A DNA stretch of 64,000 bases from positions 186,001 through 250,000 of the forward strand of contig JAYKXP010000023.1 of NCBI GenBank assembly GCA_037176845.1. The letters run 5' to 3'. Shown piece by piece: positions 35,766-47,774 of this stretch. The notes below the pieces were generated by a model, which worked only from the letters and a program-made list of their open reading frames with translations, had not been told where the DNA came from and did not search any database. The position numbers and the translations under genes were made by a program. Each line of letters starts with the position of its first letter. Position 1 is the first letter of the stretch. This DNA is from Paramarasmius palmivorus. Its lineage: Eukaryota; Basidiomycota; Agaricomycetes; Agaricales; Marasmiaceae.

Positions 35766-38698
35766 ATGCTTCGCCAGCTCAAACTAGTGTCGCTAATCCT
35801 AGCGGCTATTCATCTCGTACGAGCGGATGATTTGACAGTGTACCAAGACAACAGCCTCGCCGCTGGTTGGGAAAACTGGAGTTGGAGTTCTACCATTGAC
35901 TTTGCCGCGACGGACATCTTTGATGGAACAAGTAGTATCTCGGTGACTTCTGAAGCGTGGGCAGCGCTTTCACTCAAACTAGAAGGCACATTCCCCCAGT
36001 ATGCTGGTCTGCGGTTCGATATTGCGGTATGTTTCATCAGGGCTTGTCACTATGACACGCTGACGGACCCGGGATCCAGGGAGAACAACCAGACTTGCAG
36101 ATTGCGTTTAGTGCGACAGATACTGATACGAGCTCCGCGTCTATTCCGTTGTCGGCGATCAGCAAGGCAGTGACGGCGGATGGGTTTACATCTCTTCTGA
36201 TTGACTTTAGTTCCTTACCTGGCACTGGAGCACCCCTTGTAAGCACCGCTCTGCTTCTCAAACTCTCGTTGCTTAACATGAGTGTATCATCCAGCCCGAA
36301 GCCAACTGGGATCGTATCAACTTCCAAGCAGGCCAAAATGGTGCTTCGGTGAGCTCAAGTCTTGAATTATATAGTGTTTACTGACGTTTTGCTAGTATCA
36401 CCTGGATAACATCGTTCTCGTCGAGGTGAGACTCAGACCTTCATATAACTTGTCGGAGCTCTAATAATCGTCGCCAGTCCATTGTCGTCGAGCCCAAATT
36501 CCTTAGCGCAGAACCCATCGCTAATAATGTCGTCGCAGTAACCACTGTTGGCGAAGTTGACCTTGGTACCCTCGACATCAAGCTTAATGGACAGGTTTGT
36601 GTATTTTGTCCATATTTCAAGGAGTCAGCTAATTCCCCGATTCTTAGTCGGTAGATGTCTCTGACGTCAAGACGTACTCCCCGCCGGACACACCCTCCAA
36701 GACAATCAACTATTTGACCCTAGGGTCTTCTTTCACTGCTGGTCCACTTGTTATAACAGCAAGCAATTTCACCGCCAATCACACGCTCCCAGCCGCTCAA
36801 AGTGGGAGGTATGTATTGTTCATATTACAATAGATATAGGACGCTTACCCTCGGTACCCATAGCATTGACCAGTCCGCTACGAAAACTATCAACCCCTAC
36901 ATCTACGGAGTCAACTTCCCCACGAGTGCCGACTATATTAAAACACTTGGTGTTACCATATCTCGTTGGGGAGGCAATGCTGTCACTGCTTACAACCCAT
37001 CCGGCGATTTCACGAACGCTGGAGCTGATTGGTACTTTGAGAACCGTGGTTCAGATAATGCTGATGAGTGGCTTGCATGGGTTCATGGGGCAGGCTCCGA
37101 CACCCTGTTGACGGTACCGGCGTACGTCCCCCTTTTTCTTAACAAGGGTCTGCTCTGACTATGGTTCCAGACTAGACTGGGTATCCAAGGATGAGAGTTC
37201 CTATTCATTCCCCAAGACAGTCTATCCTGGTGAGTGGGTCTCGTTACGCACGTACATTTATCGTCATAACACCTCTGTTCTAGACCAGGACAGCTTCGAC
37301 CCCTACAAAGCTGATGCAGGAAATGGGAAGTTTACGAATGGTACTATGGTGCCACCTACCGATCCGACGCTCGCCTACACTACATGGAATGCTGCCCTCG
37401 CGAAGCAATGGTTATCCGGTTTGAAGAACAAACCAGCGCTCGTTGCTATTGATAACGAGATTGAGATTGCTAGCGCGACTCATTATGACATGCATCCAGA
37501 GTGTGTTACTCCCTTTCCATATACTTATCATGATAACTCATGGAACGTGCACATCCAATAGACCCATCGACTACGACGAAGAGCTTCAGCGGGTCATCGA
37601 CTTTGCGACCGCGGCTAAAGAAGCAATTCCAGACGTTCAGGTTGCAGCCCCCTCGACCTGTGCATGGTGGTTCTGTATGTAACATTTCTCTCTACAGTGG
37701 CACGATATACTAACTACTGTGATAGATTGGACGAGTGTTGTTGGCTGGGATGATACTGCAGCTCACGGCAACGTCGATTTCCTTCCTTGGTTCCTTCAGC
37801 AGATGGCAAAGCATGACCAAAGTACCGGAAGCCGACTCCTCGACTATCTCGATATCCACTACTACTTCGCTCCTGACACTAGTGCGAACGATGTTGCTGC
37901 AAAGGCTTTGAGGTTGAGGGCTACTCGTAGTCTTTGGGTAAGCCCATTTCTTCATGTTTACCCGCTTCAAATCACTCATGTCACATTGTGTCTTCTAGGA
38001 TACATCTTACGTGGACGAATCTTGGATTGGGACATCGGAACCCAGAACCACCAACCGGATGCCACGATCGTAAAACTCATTCCAAGAATGCAGGCCCTCA
38101 TCGCCGAGAACTATCCTGGAACCAAGCTATCCATCAGCGAATGGAACGGTATGAATGACCAAGACGTGACTGGAGGCCTCGCTACCGCTGACGCCCTCGG
38201 TATCTTCGGAAAATATGGTGTAGATGCTGCAACATACTGGGTTACTCCAGATGCCTTGGCACCTGCCGGACTGGCGTACTGGTTGTACAGAGGGTATGCC
38301 TCATTCTTGTGTCGTTCCCATCCTGCAGCTCTAACTTCCTTAACAACTGTAGATATGGAACCACCTTTGGCAGCTCCAGCGTCCAAGTCACACTCGCCAA
38401 CCCAGACCCTGACACTATCGGCGTTTATGCCGCTACCGATGATGGGAAGTTGTCGCTCGTGATAATCAACAAGGACCCCAGCTCACCCATCTCATATGAA
38501 CCTATCCGACGTCCCATCTGGATCATACTTCCTGAGGCACTTTGGTGGTGCTGCAGGTATCGCCAAGTGGCAGGTACGTGGTATTTTTATTCGTCGGTTG
38601 AAGCTGCTCACGATTATTCATAGACAACCGTCACGCTGGAGGCAAGCGACTACATAGTTGTACCGCCATACACTGCGATATTCCTTCTCCAACAATGA
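35766..38698 (+). CDS. glycoside hydrolase family 44 (endoglucanase/xyloglucanase-type), frameshift near the C terminus
   Basis: Secreted retaining glycosidase acting on beta-1,4-glucans or xyloglucan. A signal peptide (MLRQLKLVSLILAAIHLVRA) is followed by an N-terminal beta-rich region (DLTVYQDNSLAAGWENWSWS). The GH44 domain begins INPYIYGVNFPTS and contains SRWGGNAVTAYN. IDNEIEIASATHYDMHPE holds the acid/base Glu (DNE), LDIHYYFAP follows, and SISEWNGMND holds the likely nucleophile Glu. A C-terminal beta-sandwich ends YIVVPPYTAIFLLQQ. A dozen or so introns with good borders are kept. One extra G near 38498 shifts ISY away from the expected NLSDVPSGSYFLRHFGG; the frame resumes exactly, so the catalytic domain is untouched. 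At about 720 residues it is a normal length. The tRNA follows about 100 bases downstream. Confidence 0.88.
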
Positions 38699-38796
38699 TT
38701 GTATCTTCTCTGCGTTCCGTTTGTAGTAGATAGAGCAACTTCAATTTTTCTACCATATTTCCGGATGAGGTTGTGTGGCTTTGACGACTCCTCAAC

Positions 38797-38899
38797 GCTT
38801 CCTTGGCTCAGTTGGCTAGAGCGCAGGTCTCATAGTTAGTCTATGACGTTGATTAACAACGAAATCCTGAGGTCGCAAGTTCGAGCCTTGCAGGGAGCA
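38797..38899 (+). tRNA. tRNA-Met (CAU), elongator type, with 29-base intron
   Basis: The acceptor stem GCTTCCT pairs with AGGGAGC (38892-38898), with discriminator A at 38899. The D arm has GGCTCAGTTGGCTAGAGC and the T arm holds the B box GGTCGCAAGTTCGAGCC. The anticodon loop CTCATA is interrupted after position 37 by an intron at 38835-38863, then A and TCCTG close the stem, giving anticodon CAU. The loop and stem resemble eukaryotic elongator tRNA-Met, not the initiator. A run of six T at 38908-38913 is the polymerase III terminator. Confidence 0.93.
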
Positions 38900-38907
38900 A
38901 TGGGTAC

Positions 38908-38913
38908 TTTTTT
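38908..38913 (+). terminator. RNA polymerase III T-run terminator
   Basis: TTTTTT nine bases after the tRNA-Met 3' end. Confidence 0.8.
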
Positions 38914-38952
38914 CTAATTAAATTCTCTTCTAGATACAAATGCAAATGCACG

Positions 38953-40575
38953 TCACACATTTCCTCCCTCCTTGTTCGCTCCCAAATTGACCTGATCTTC
39001 GCTTCCACTCCTGCTACCACTCTCAACATCGCGATCAAGCCCTACAATGCTAATCGAATGGGCGCCTCCTCTTGGGGCCGGACGACTGTCAAAGTGAATA
39101 TCAGATATCATCTGGCTCGGAGTCTGCCCAGCTTCATTGTTCTTTCCAAGCTTGGCTCGAACGATAATCAATGTCGGTGCAATTCCCTGCGTGTCATGTT
39201 GTGAGCTTAGATGTGGCACAAGACAACTTCACACTTACAGCAGCCAGCGCAGCTGGACCCCCAAAATCGAATGGAGATGCGGTAGTGTTGGGTACAATCA
39301 ATGATATGATTATAAGTGTTGGGTATATAATTCCTGACTCGAGGCTTCAACAAAAAATGATTAGTGCTCTGGATCCATGAGCAGCAACTAACACCCACAT
39401 GATCCTGATGATCGACTGGACGAATGAATCACTTGCGTGAATTCCATGAGCGACGACTTCTCTATGGATTATCCAAATACGTCCCGCTACAGAGACCGGA
39501 CGATAAGCAACTTCAAACAGTTGTCCATCGAGGAGAGCTTGAGGAACCCACCAGTCAGAAGAGTAATCACAGAGTTAAGCACCGCGCTAGAAACACTATA
39601 TGCGAAATTGAGGATCCCGCCATAATTATACAGTTCAAAGTTTGTTTCGTTCCCGGTGTTGCTGATGCCGTATGCGAGGACTATACTACCTGCGAGTCCA
39701 AAGGCTGTTTGAAGGATCATCATGGTATCACCCCATGCGAAAAGGAAGAGACACACCGTTAACGAGAACCGAAGCGACTATGAGAGGAATGGCGACTCGT
39801 TTAGAGGAACTCCATATGAGGTAGCATCGGTGAATCTATGCAGAACCGTGAGGTTAGCTCACTTTTGCCTAGCCCAGGTGATAAAGAGCAGACACGCACA
39901 AGCATCCATTCTGCCGTAGCACTAGTAGTGAGTTCATCAGCCACTGAGCCTGTCGACTGAGAGGAGGATATACACACTTCAACAACACCGGAATCACAAA
40001 CTGGAATGAACTACGCAAAGTATCCTGTATCAGGCACCGACTTTCGACAAAGGTCTGGGATACTCACTAGACCAGAGTTTTCTCCAAGTCCCTTCTCAGG
40101 TATCCCAAAAAACTCTTATAATCTCCGGTCGTAACGGTCTTCCAACGTAAAATAGGATCTCGGACCCAGCCGAGAGTCTGGAAGATGACAAACAGGGTGC
40201 ATAGCACGAATAGCGCGATTGATAGTGAGAGGTATAGACGCCGGTTTGGCTGGTCTAGACCGTCCGGGGAAGGGGACCTGGTGGACGATGGGGATTTGGA
40301 ACGGAGGACATGTAGGCATATTCCGAAGAGGAGGATGTAGAATCCTGAATGTAAGTCATATATCAGTCGTAGCTGCGGAATTTAGATAATGATCTGACAT
40401 ACCATAGATACAATACATGACCTAAGATACGAAACACGGCCGGAGCATCAGAATACTAAACTGGAGACAAGACAGGGAGACATACACATAAGGTGGTCAT
40501 CGGATAGACGACAACGGCTTCGACAGTGAAAAAAGGAGCCAGAGGCTCGGGAATTATCGATGTTTCTGAGGACAT
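38953..40575 (-). CDS. seven-helix agaricomycete membrane protein (uncharacterised family), member A
   Basis: Starts MSSETSIIPEPLAPFFTVEA with the first helix. It continues through PNRRLYLSLSIALFVLCTLF, the third-helix motif IHRCYLIWSSSKRVAIPL, FGLAGSIVLAYGI, the conserved SAVLNSVITLLTAGRIWII and ESGIIYPTLIIISLIV. The last helix has the family signature GIAPTLIIVRAKLGKN before a polar tail ending NKEGGNV. About ten short introns have normal borders and every conserved block is in frame. The structure (short N terminus, seven helices, cytosolic tail) is receptor-like, but no ligand or partner is known. It is the most diverged of the four members here and lies just downstream of the tRNA on the other strand. 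Confidence 0.75.
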
Positions 40576-40599
40576 TTGTCTAGTCTCTATTCAGGCCTT

Positions 40600-43500
40600 G
40601 CCAGATGAAGGGCTGAGAGAAGTGATAAGAGTATGAAGATGCATCGACAGAAGCACTATGGCTTTATAACTCACCTCGCCTAACTTTCATAGTCAATTTG
40701 GACTGTATAACTCACGGATGCGCGCTGCGCGCCAATCTCGAGGCTATAGTCCTGCGATGGTGCCCATGTTCATCTAACATTCCTATTCCAGCATGGAGTA
40801 GAGTATATTGTATCCGAGCACCGGCTTTGAATCTTGATTTTGAATGGATAAGTGGGCGGGTTTGATTCGGAAGCTCGGCAGTACCAGAAAAGTCAGCAGA
40901 TTGATATTCAAGTTGCGTGCCTCGGGGAGGGGTTTGAGGTTTGAGGTATAGATAGTAGCAGGGATGGCTTGAGGGCACAGGATTACAATGACAAGTGTAT
41001 ATGAAGTGCAACGGCGTCTTGTAACAACGAGAGTGAGGCGATGAATTGATGTACGAGTGTAGAATTGGGGACTTACTCCAACTTTACTACAGGCCAGGCT
41101 GGCCAGGAGTGAATATGTATCTCCAAAACGTTTTGAAGTATGTTATTCATTGATGGAGCGTCGCAGTTACGATACTGACGATGATGGCAATGATAATGAT
41201 AAGGATCATTGATTTTGAATGAATTGACCTTCACCGCCTTCCTATCAGTGATTCTCTCGACAACGATGATCCAAGTAGAAGATCGAGCGCTAGTGGCGTT
41301 CGTTAGCTTTGATTTCATCTTACGTTCGGGCAGAGAACATACCTGGAACCCCGAACAATATACTTATCTGTATGACTCAGGTCTCCAAGTATAGTCTAGT
41401 ATGATATTACATCTGAGCTTGAGCGTTCTGTCCCGGGAACAGTACGTACAGTTTCGTAGACATAGCCTTATCAAGGTTGAAAATCCGAGTCCGAGTCCGA
41501 GTCCATGAGTGCGAATCGGAATGGCTGCATATCCCCAAGTTAACACGATCAGGACACCCCTTGGCCGTTTGTCGATGAGAAGACACAGAATCAGCATGCA
41601 ATGCAAACTGAGATATCAGGGACGATTGTAGCGTTTCGTCGCAAAAAAAAAATTGATGAGAGAAACGCACCGTTTGCACGTCGGAAGCAGCACAGTTCCA
41701 TTGGTACTGGTGTATTCTGCAGTGGTGGGCCATCACAACCCTAAACTTTGATCTTCCCGGAGCATCGAAATTGGTCGATGAAAGAATAGTTGGGTCCATT
41801 TTGGAGAAAGGAGAAATCTCGAAATACTGGACACGCGATCCGAAAGAGACCGCGTATGGTCTGTTTTTATTTGGGGTAGTGCGTATTATGATCCACCCTT
41901 GGCTCGAGCTTGTGTCTGTGCGGTTGATGAACCCTTCACGCACCGTAAAACTTCAATGCATACCCCATTTAATTCGTAAGCATGGCACACCTTTGATATC
42001 TGTTTAATGTGCATGTTTCCCCTGCTACAGGCTGCAGGGATCTAGAGTACCGGTAGCTTGCGATGATGGCGGTCGGAAAGATGCTCCGCGCCGCCGCGGC
42101 ACCACGCTTGTCCAGTGACCACCACTGCCATTTGCCCCCTTGGGACAGTTCCTCCCTCTCTAGCCTCGACAAACCTCGAAAACATCCTTACACCTGCCAA
42201 TGCACGGGATTTCGCTGTAAAAAGTCCTGCCTCCGTCGAAAAGGACTGCTTGATTGACCACGGGTCGCCATCGGCCTCAGCGCGACTTGGCTGAAGGATA
42301 CGGACAACTTGTAAAGAGAGTATATGCATGGGAAGGTGGTGATGAAGCAAATGGTTAGTTGTCGACCTCTCGAGGAAGGTGAGTAGCCAGCTAGATGTTC
42401 GAAAGAAAAACCAACTGATTATATTTGTCAAACAAAGATCAGTCTACGGGATATCAGAAAGAAGTATAACATTGTCTGGAAGAGTTTCAAAAAGGACACC
42501 AGCGATCCCAGCACGGAGCTCTGTGCTCATGCTGTACAGCCAAGCTTCGTTCCGAATCCAACCGCAGCTGGCAGCCCCGCAAGCTCTTGCTGCACAAGAA
42601 CAAGCCACGCTAGATATCCCAGCCGGAAGACCTCCTGCAATACCGTTGGACTGTGAATGCTCAGTTTTCAGATAGGTGTGTTGTGCCTACGGCTGGGTCA
42701 TACTCCTACTGAACTTCTCCCAACCCGTAGTGTTCTGTTAAACAAGAAAACACGTGCTCGATGCACCCAGATGCACCATTTGCATGATAGCGTCTGCTGC
42801 TACTTCTATTGTCGATCCTTACTCCCGAAGAGCAATACTATGGACCTCGATATGAAGTCGCTATCTGCGCTCTCCCTCGTCTCTGTTCTCGTCGGTGAGC
42901 AGGCCTACTTTTCTAGACATGACCAGCCTCTAACTCACACCACCCCACAGGTGTAATATAGTCCCAAGCGGTACATATATACTATGACGCCCAAGTCAAG
43001 GCCGCTCGTCATAGTAGCCGCCTTCCAGATAACCTGCTCAGCCTCTGTACACAAATGCATCCCTTCGCACTCAACTGTATCTCATACTGAAGGCGGCTGA
43101 GATCAAGTTCGCACGTTCTCCTTCGGAAGCTCTTTGCGGGGCCTCAACAGGTCGCTTTAGTACGGTGGGCTCCTGCTCTTAAGGTACCACCGCTGCCGTG
43201 TTGACGTCGTTGCCCGTACGGCCGGCTTATGGTCAACACGCACACACCCAGTTGAAGTGCAATCCACAGTTCACGGCACCGCAGCAGTATTTGGTAGTCT
43301 GTTATGCAGATACACCAGTGCCCTCTCGATCCTCGGCCAAGGTCGGACACCCCTATAGAAGAAGGGTGTAAGCGCGAGATACGGTTAATGACGCTAATTA
43401 TCTCGGCGAGGCTAACGGAGAAGATAGAGTCTAATGCATAGGAAGGAGAGGAACACGATTGTTATTCCAGCTGTTCCCTAGTGGGACCCCGTTGTATTTA

Positions 43501-43900
43501 CGGAGTTGTGTATTTATCTATCTATCTATCGATCAAATCTGTCAACAGGTGTGTTATCTATTCGGGCAAATGCGAGTGCGAACTTACTATTCACTCGTAG
43601 GTTCGACTATAGGCCTCAGATGGTGAAACACGGGCTTGAGATGGAGGACAACAACACAGGGTCAGTTGCTTGTTGTCAATAGCGTCAGTCATGATTGCTG
43701 ATTCATTTATGTAGGACAGGACTGTATTTGTAGCTGGTGCTAAGCCTATCTGATAGTGCTCATGTATTCAAATGTACAGTAGAGTACGGTGAAGGACGAA
43801 GCTTCCGCTGATTTGAAGGGCCCGTTGTACCAAATTACTAAGCTCGGAACGTCTGAGAACATCCTATACCACAGCCTCTCTACTGTGTCCTGGATGATCT
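40600..43900. other. intergenic region between membrane protein genes A and B
   Basis: About 3.3 kb with no supported gene. It contains a ten-A run near 41643, a GAGTCC tandem near 41485-41505, a lone signal-peptide-like start near 42852 (MKSLSALSLVSVLVG) that meets a stop just after its first intron, and dispersed-repeat copy 3. Confidence 0.45.
43468..43530 (+). repeat. dispersed repeat 3' end with TATC tail, copy 3
   Basis: CAGCTGTTCCCTAGTGGGAC followed by the CCCCGTTGTATTTACGGAG core and a (TATC)n tail. The core is identical to copy 1 (6873 on) and the upstream part matches copy 2, so this copy links the other two. Confidence 0.6.
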
Positions 43901-43906
43901 TCATTT

Positions 43907-45409
43907 TCAAACCCAGGAGTTTGTGGAAACCTGGTCTCGGAGTATGCTTTCATCTTGTGGTACACTCGTCAAACGGAAGCTTGTGGCCTGTTCTTGCAAG
44001 CTTCCAACACTCTTCCCGAGTTTTACTCGTACGATGATCAGTGTTGGTGCGATGCCCTATGTATGAGCGTTCGGGTAAACGTAATGGGCGAATTGCATAG
44101 TAGTGGAACGTACGGCGGCGAAGATGGTTATTGGGGTAAAATCAAAAGGTATCGATATAACTTCGGAAGCAAATATAAGAGCGACGATAGTGCTGATTGG
44201 GTAGAGTGCACCGGATTCCGCTCTATCCAGACGAGATGTGAGATAGCGAGTATTGACGTTCATAGACTCGAACAACGTACATAATTCTAGACACTGAGTG
44301 TACGAACTTGTCATTCGTAAGAATGCCTTGAGCCCGTGCTTGACGATAGATCCACCATATACGGCCTGCTGGAGCAGAAAATATTGATACCAAATCTCAA
44401 TCCACTTTTGTAATGGGTTACCAACCGGTCAATGCGGTCAAGAGTCCATTCAAAATCGGTGCACCGATATTGTTTGCGGCATTAACGGTGTTTCCTAAGT
44501 AGAATAACGCGACGTTTGATTCTTTGCTGGTGTCGGTGATACCTAATGTGACGATAGCGCTTCCAGCAACGCCGACGACTGAAAGATTAGTAAGGTAAGT
44601 AACATATATCTCGTATTCGAAGCAGACATAAATAGACTTACTAGATAATGCAACAGAGGCTGCGACAAGGGGAATGGCGACTAGCTTTCGTCGACCCCAT
44701 ATCACGTAGCAACGGTGAATCTAAGTAAAGCAAATCGAGTTAGTAGTTGGACCGATTATGATAAACCATTACGAAGATGAATCCTCCGAGTCACGAACCA
44801 GTATGACATCTGCGGCGATACTGCAAAGTTGTTAGATTGAGTTTACGCCTGCACGCCGATATTTACTTCATAAAAACCGAGCTAACAACAATTATGAAAC
44901 TGTTGAAAGTCTGAGTATGAAAACGAGATAATAGTAGCTACAGTATAAACTTACTATGAAGCAGTCTTGAGGTTATCGTGTCTCAAGTAGTCCACGAAGG
45001 GCAGGAAATCTCTGGTTTGTATCGTGGTGAAATGAAGTGTAGTTTCGCGCACCATATCCAAAGTGTCGACAACGACGAAGAGCGTCGTCAATACATAAAG
45101 CGTGATGGTCATGGAGAGATAGAGTTTGTGGTTCTGGCTGTCATTGTCCTGACGACCACACATCAGATAAACACTGGTTCCGAAGAGAAGGGTGTATAGT
45201 CCTGTCTAATGCCACCTTTCTGATATCCAACGAGTGCAATAAAAACACACCATAAATCAAATGGACAGCCTGAAAGGGGTAAAACCTAGTTAGCCTAATC
45301 CTCCAAGGTCGATGGAGAGAGCATACCATTAGAGAGGCGATTGAATAGACAATGGTTTGTTGAGCCGTGAGATACAATGCAAGCTCTTCAGGGATTTCGG
45401 GAGATCCAT
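43907..45409 (-). pseudogene. seven-helix agaricomycete membrane protein, member B, with damaged start
   Basis: The body is in frame: PEIPEELALYLTAQQTIVYS, AVHLIYGLYTLLFGTSVYLM, HKLYLSMTITLYVLTTLFVV, YVIWGRRKLVAIPLVAASVA, APILNGLLTALT, the GRIWWIYRQARAQGIL loop, ESGALYPISTIVALI and GIAPTLIIVRVKLGKS, ending DQVSTNSWV. The only nearby ATG (45407-45409, ATGGATCTCCCG) is one base out of frame with PEIPEEL, so the first codons carry a one-base deletion, or an unseen upstream exon supplies the start. Closest relative in the window is member C (shared FTTIQT and LKTAS segments), 0.5 kb upstream. Confidence 0.7.
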
Positions 45410-45876
45410 AGCCAAAGTATAGGATGATGTTGATTATATATTTGTGTAGTCGGGAAGAACTGGCTTATAAACTAGAAAGAGGTGTACTCGGAAGCGATCC
45501 AGCGTTCCCCAGGACAAGGTCGTGTTCAAATTGCAGTCGAACACGTAGCTGATTAGTAGCATATGGCACCTATGAATCCATTCCATTCTGCTCAGCATTT
45601 CCGTGATGATCAGAATGAGGCAAAATGATAACAGGGAAGTACACGTGCAACCGCTGTTCGTAGAATGATAGAATGCGTTCAGGTTAGTTCGAGGCGTCAA
45701 GTAGAACGAGTAGCCAACGCACTGCAGATAGGCACTCGCCTGTTCAGCGCTTCAGCGCTTGTAGTCAGAAGTCAGGATAGGTTTCTGCCATCATCCAATA
45801 TGCATAGCCTAACTTCCTGTACGTCACTCGTCCACTGAGAAGCATCGTGAAGTTTAACAAAACTGATTTCATTGCG

Positions 45877-47383
45877 TTAAACCGACACATTCACTTTACT
45901 GCTATCATCGGGTCGAGAACCAAGGTCTCCGAAAGTCATTGAGTCTCGGTGTACCTGCAAAGTGCTCTCTTCCTGTGGTGCTGGTCGACTCATGAAACGG
46001 ATCTCGGAAACCTTTTCCTGTAAGGTCTCGACGTTCTTTCCGAGTTTCGCTCGAACGATGATCAGTGTCGGTGCAATTCCCTGTTGGAGATGAGTTAACA
46101 TGTCAAGGCTTTTCGCATTGGGAGAACGCACTGCAGCGAAGATGGGTATTGGGGTGAAATCAAAAGGCAAGGATGTGTCATCAGAAGCAATGATCAGACC
46201 GATGATGCTGCCGACAGGATATAGTATACCCGATTCGACGCTACGCAGAGGAGTCACTATGTGAGGACAGATGGTGTGAGAGGTGACTTACATTATTCTA
46301 GTCACCGAGCTCATAAAATTGTCGGTCGTGAGAATACCTTGGGCTCGTACTTGTCGATGGATCCACCATATACGGCCCGCTAGACCAGTAACATTTACTG
46401 CAGGTTTTCCAGTTGATTAAAAAGGTTAGGACGAACCAGTCAACAGAGTGAGGATCGAGTTCAAGATAGGTGCAGCAATGTAATTTGCGGATCCGATGGT
46501 GTTGGCTAAGTAGATCAAAGCAACGTTTGACTCCTTGCTTGAATCAGCGACGCCCATCGCAACGATAATACTTGTAGCGAAACCAACAACTGAGTGACGG
46601 ATTAGTACGCTAGATATCACTGGTTTAGCAGAGGGTACTGACTAGATATAGCAGTGGTCGCCATTATAAGAGGTATGGCAACGAGTTTTTGGCGGCCCCA
46701 TATCACATAGCAACGATGAATCTAAAAAAAGCCGGGTCAGACGGAAGTGAATAATTTCATCAGTCAGTCGCAACGAACCAGCATGGTATCTGCGGCGATG
46801 CTAAGCGAACAGCTATCAGCTATATGACCTATACGATCAGAAGGTCCACTCACTTGAGCAAAGTCGGGCTGACAACAATGATAAAGCTGCAACATTTTAG
46901 CAGAGGCAAGATAGAGCAAGTAAGGGCTTACTATGAGGCAGTTTTGAGACTGTCATGGCTGAGGTACTCCACGAACGGTAGGAAATCGCCGGTTTGGATC
47001 GTGGTGAAATGAAGAATGGTTTCGCGCACCATATCCATAGCGTCGAAGACAACGAACAGTGTAACCAGTGAGTACAGCGTGACGGTCACAAAAAGATAGA
47101 ATTTGTGATTTTGCCCATCGACGTTTTGATGATTGCGCATGATGTAGACACCGGTTCCAAAGAGGAGGGTATATAGGCCTGTCGGATGTGTCATTCCAAT
47201 GACTAGGCTAACGAAGATAGGAATGTACCATAAACGAAGAAGACCACCTGAAGAGAAACATCGAGTGAGTCTCTGAGCTCCGCGAAGGTGTCAAGGACAT
47301 ACCAACAGAGAGGATATTGGATATACAATAGTCTGCGCAACAGTAAAGTAAGGCGCGAGCTCTTCAGGGATGTCTGTCGACAT
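45877..47383 (-). CDS. seven-helix agaricomycete membrane protein, member C
   Basis: Complete and in frame. It starts MSTDIPEELAPYFTVAQTIV at an ATG followed by a GTATGT intron after ISSLL. Later blocks are LYTLLFGTGVYIMRNH, HKFYLFVTVTLYSLVTLFVV, DMVRETILHFTTIQTGDFLP, FATSIIVAMGVADSSKESNV, ILNSILTLLTG, GRIWWIHRQVRAQGIL, ESGILYPVGSIIGLIIAS, FTPIPIFAAV and GIAPTLIIVRAKLGKN. The charged C-terminal tail ends DDSSKVNVSV. It serves as the reference copy for the array. A cytosolic tail rich in Ser and acidic residues could be a regulatory tail (inference). Confidence 0.8.
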
Positions 47384-47774
47384 GGCTGGAATCAGGGATG
47401 TTGTGATTACTGACTGGTGAAGCGAGGCTATCTTATAGGCTATGTAGGACAGGTGCAATAGGGATATAGGGCATCCCGGGTACGCCTATATCGCCTTGCG
47501 CCCACACCGCGGTTGAGAACCTTGTGAGATGGAGGATATCAATAGCATCTCTGGTGCTGCAATGTGGTACCTCGTGCCAAGTACGACTGTCCTTGTCCAG
47601 GAATTCCTGGAGATATCTCGTTTTCATCGGGTCTGAATAATGCAGATAAGAACGACCTGCGATAAAGATTGAAGTGAATTTACGCACACCACTGCAACAT
47701 AGTACGATGCTCATCAGAAAGAGAGCCGAGAAGCTGACGCTGACGCATCATTGTCACTAGTCAAGGTTAGGCTT

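Noticed and set aside
41407..41943. Minus-strand open frame of 178 codons
   Set aside because: No start context, motif or intron pattern; crosses a poly-A run and repeat sequence; composition like intergenic DNA.
42852..42956. Signal-peptide-like start MKSLSALSLVSVLVG with GTGAGC donor
   Set aside because: The predicted next exon stops after one codon; no other exon supports a secreted protein.
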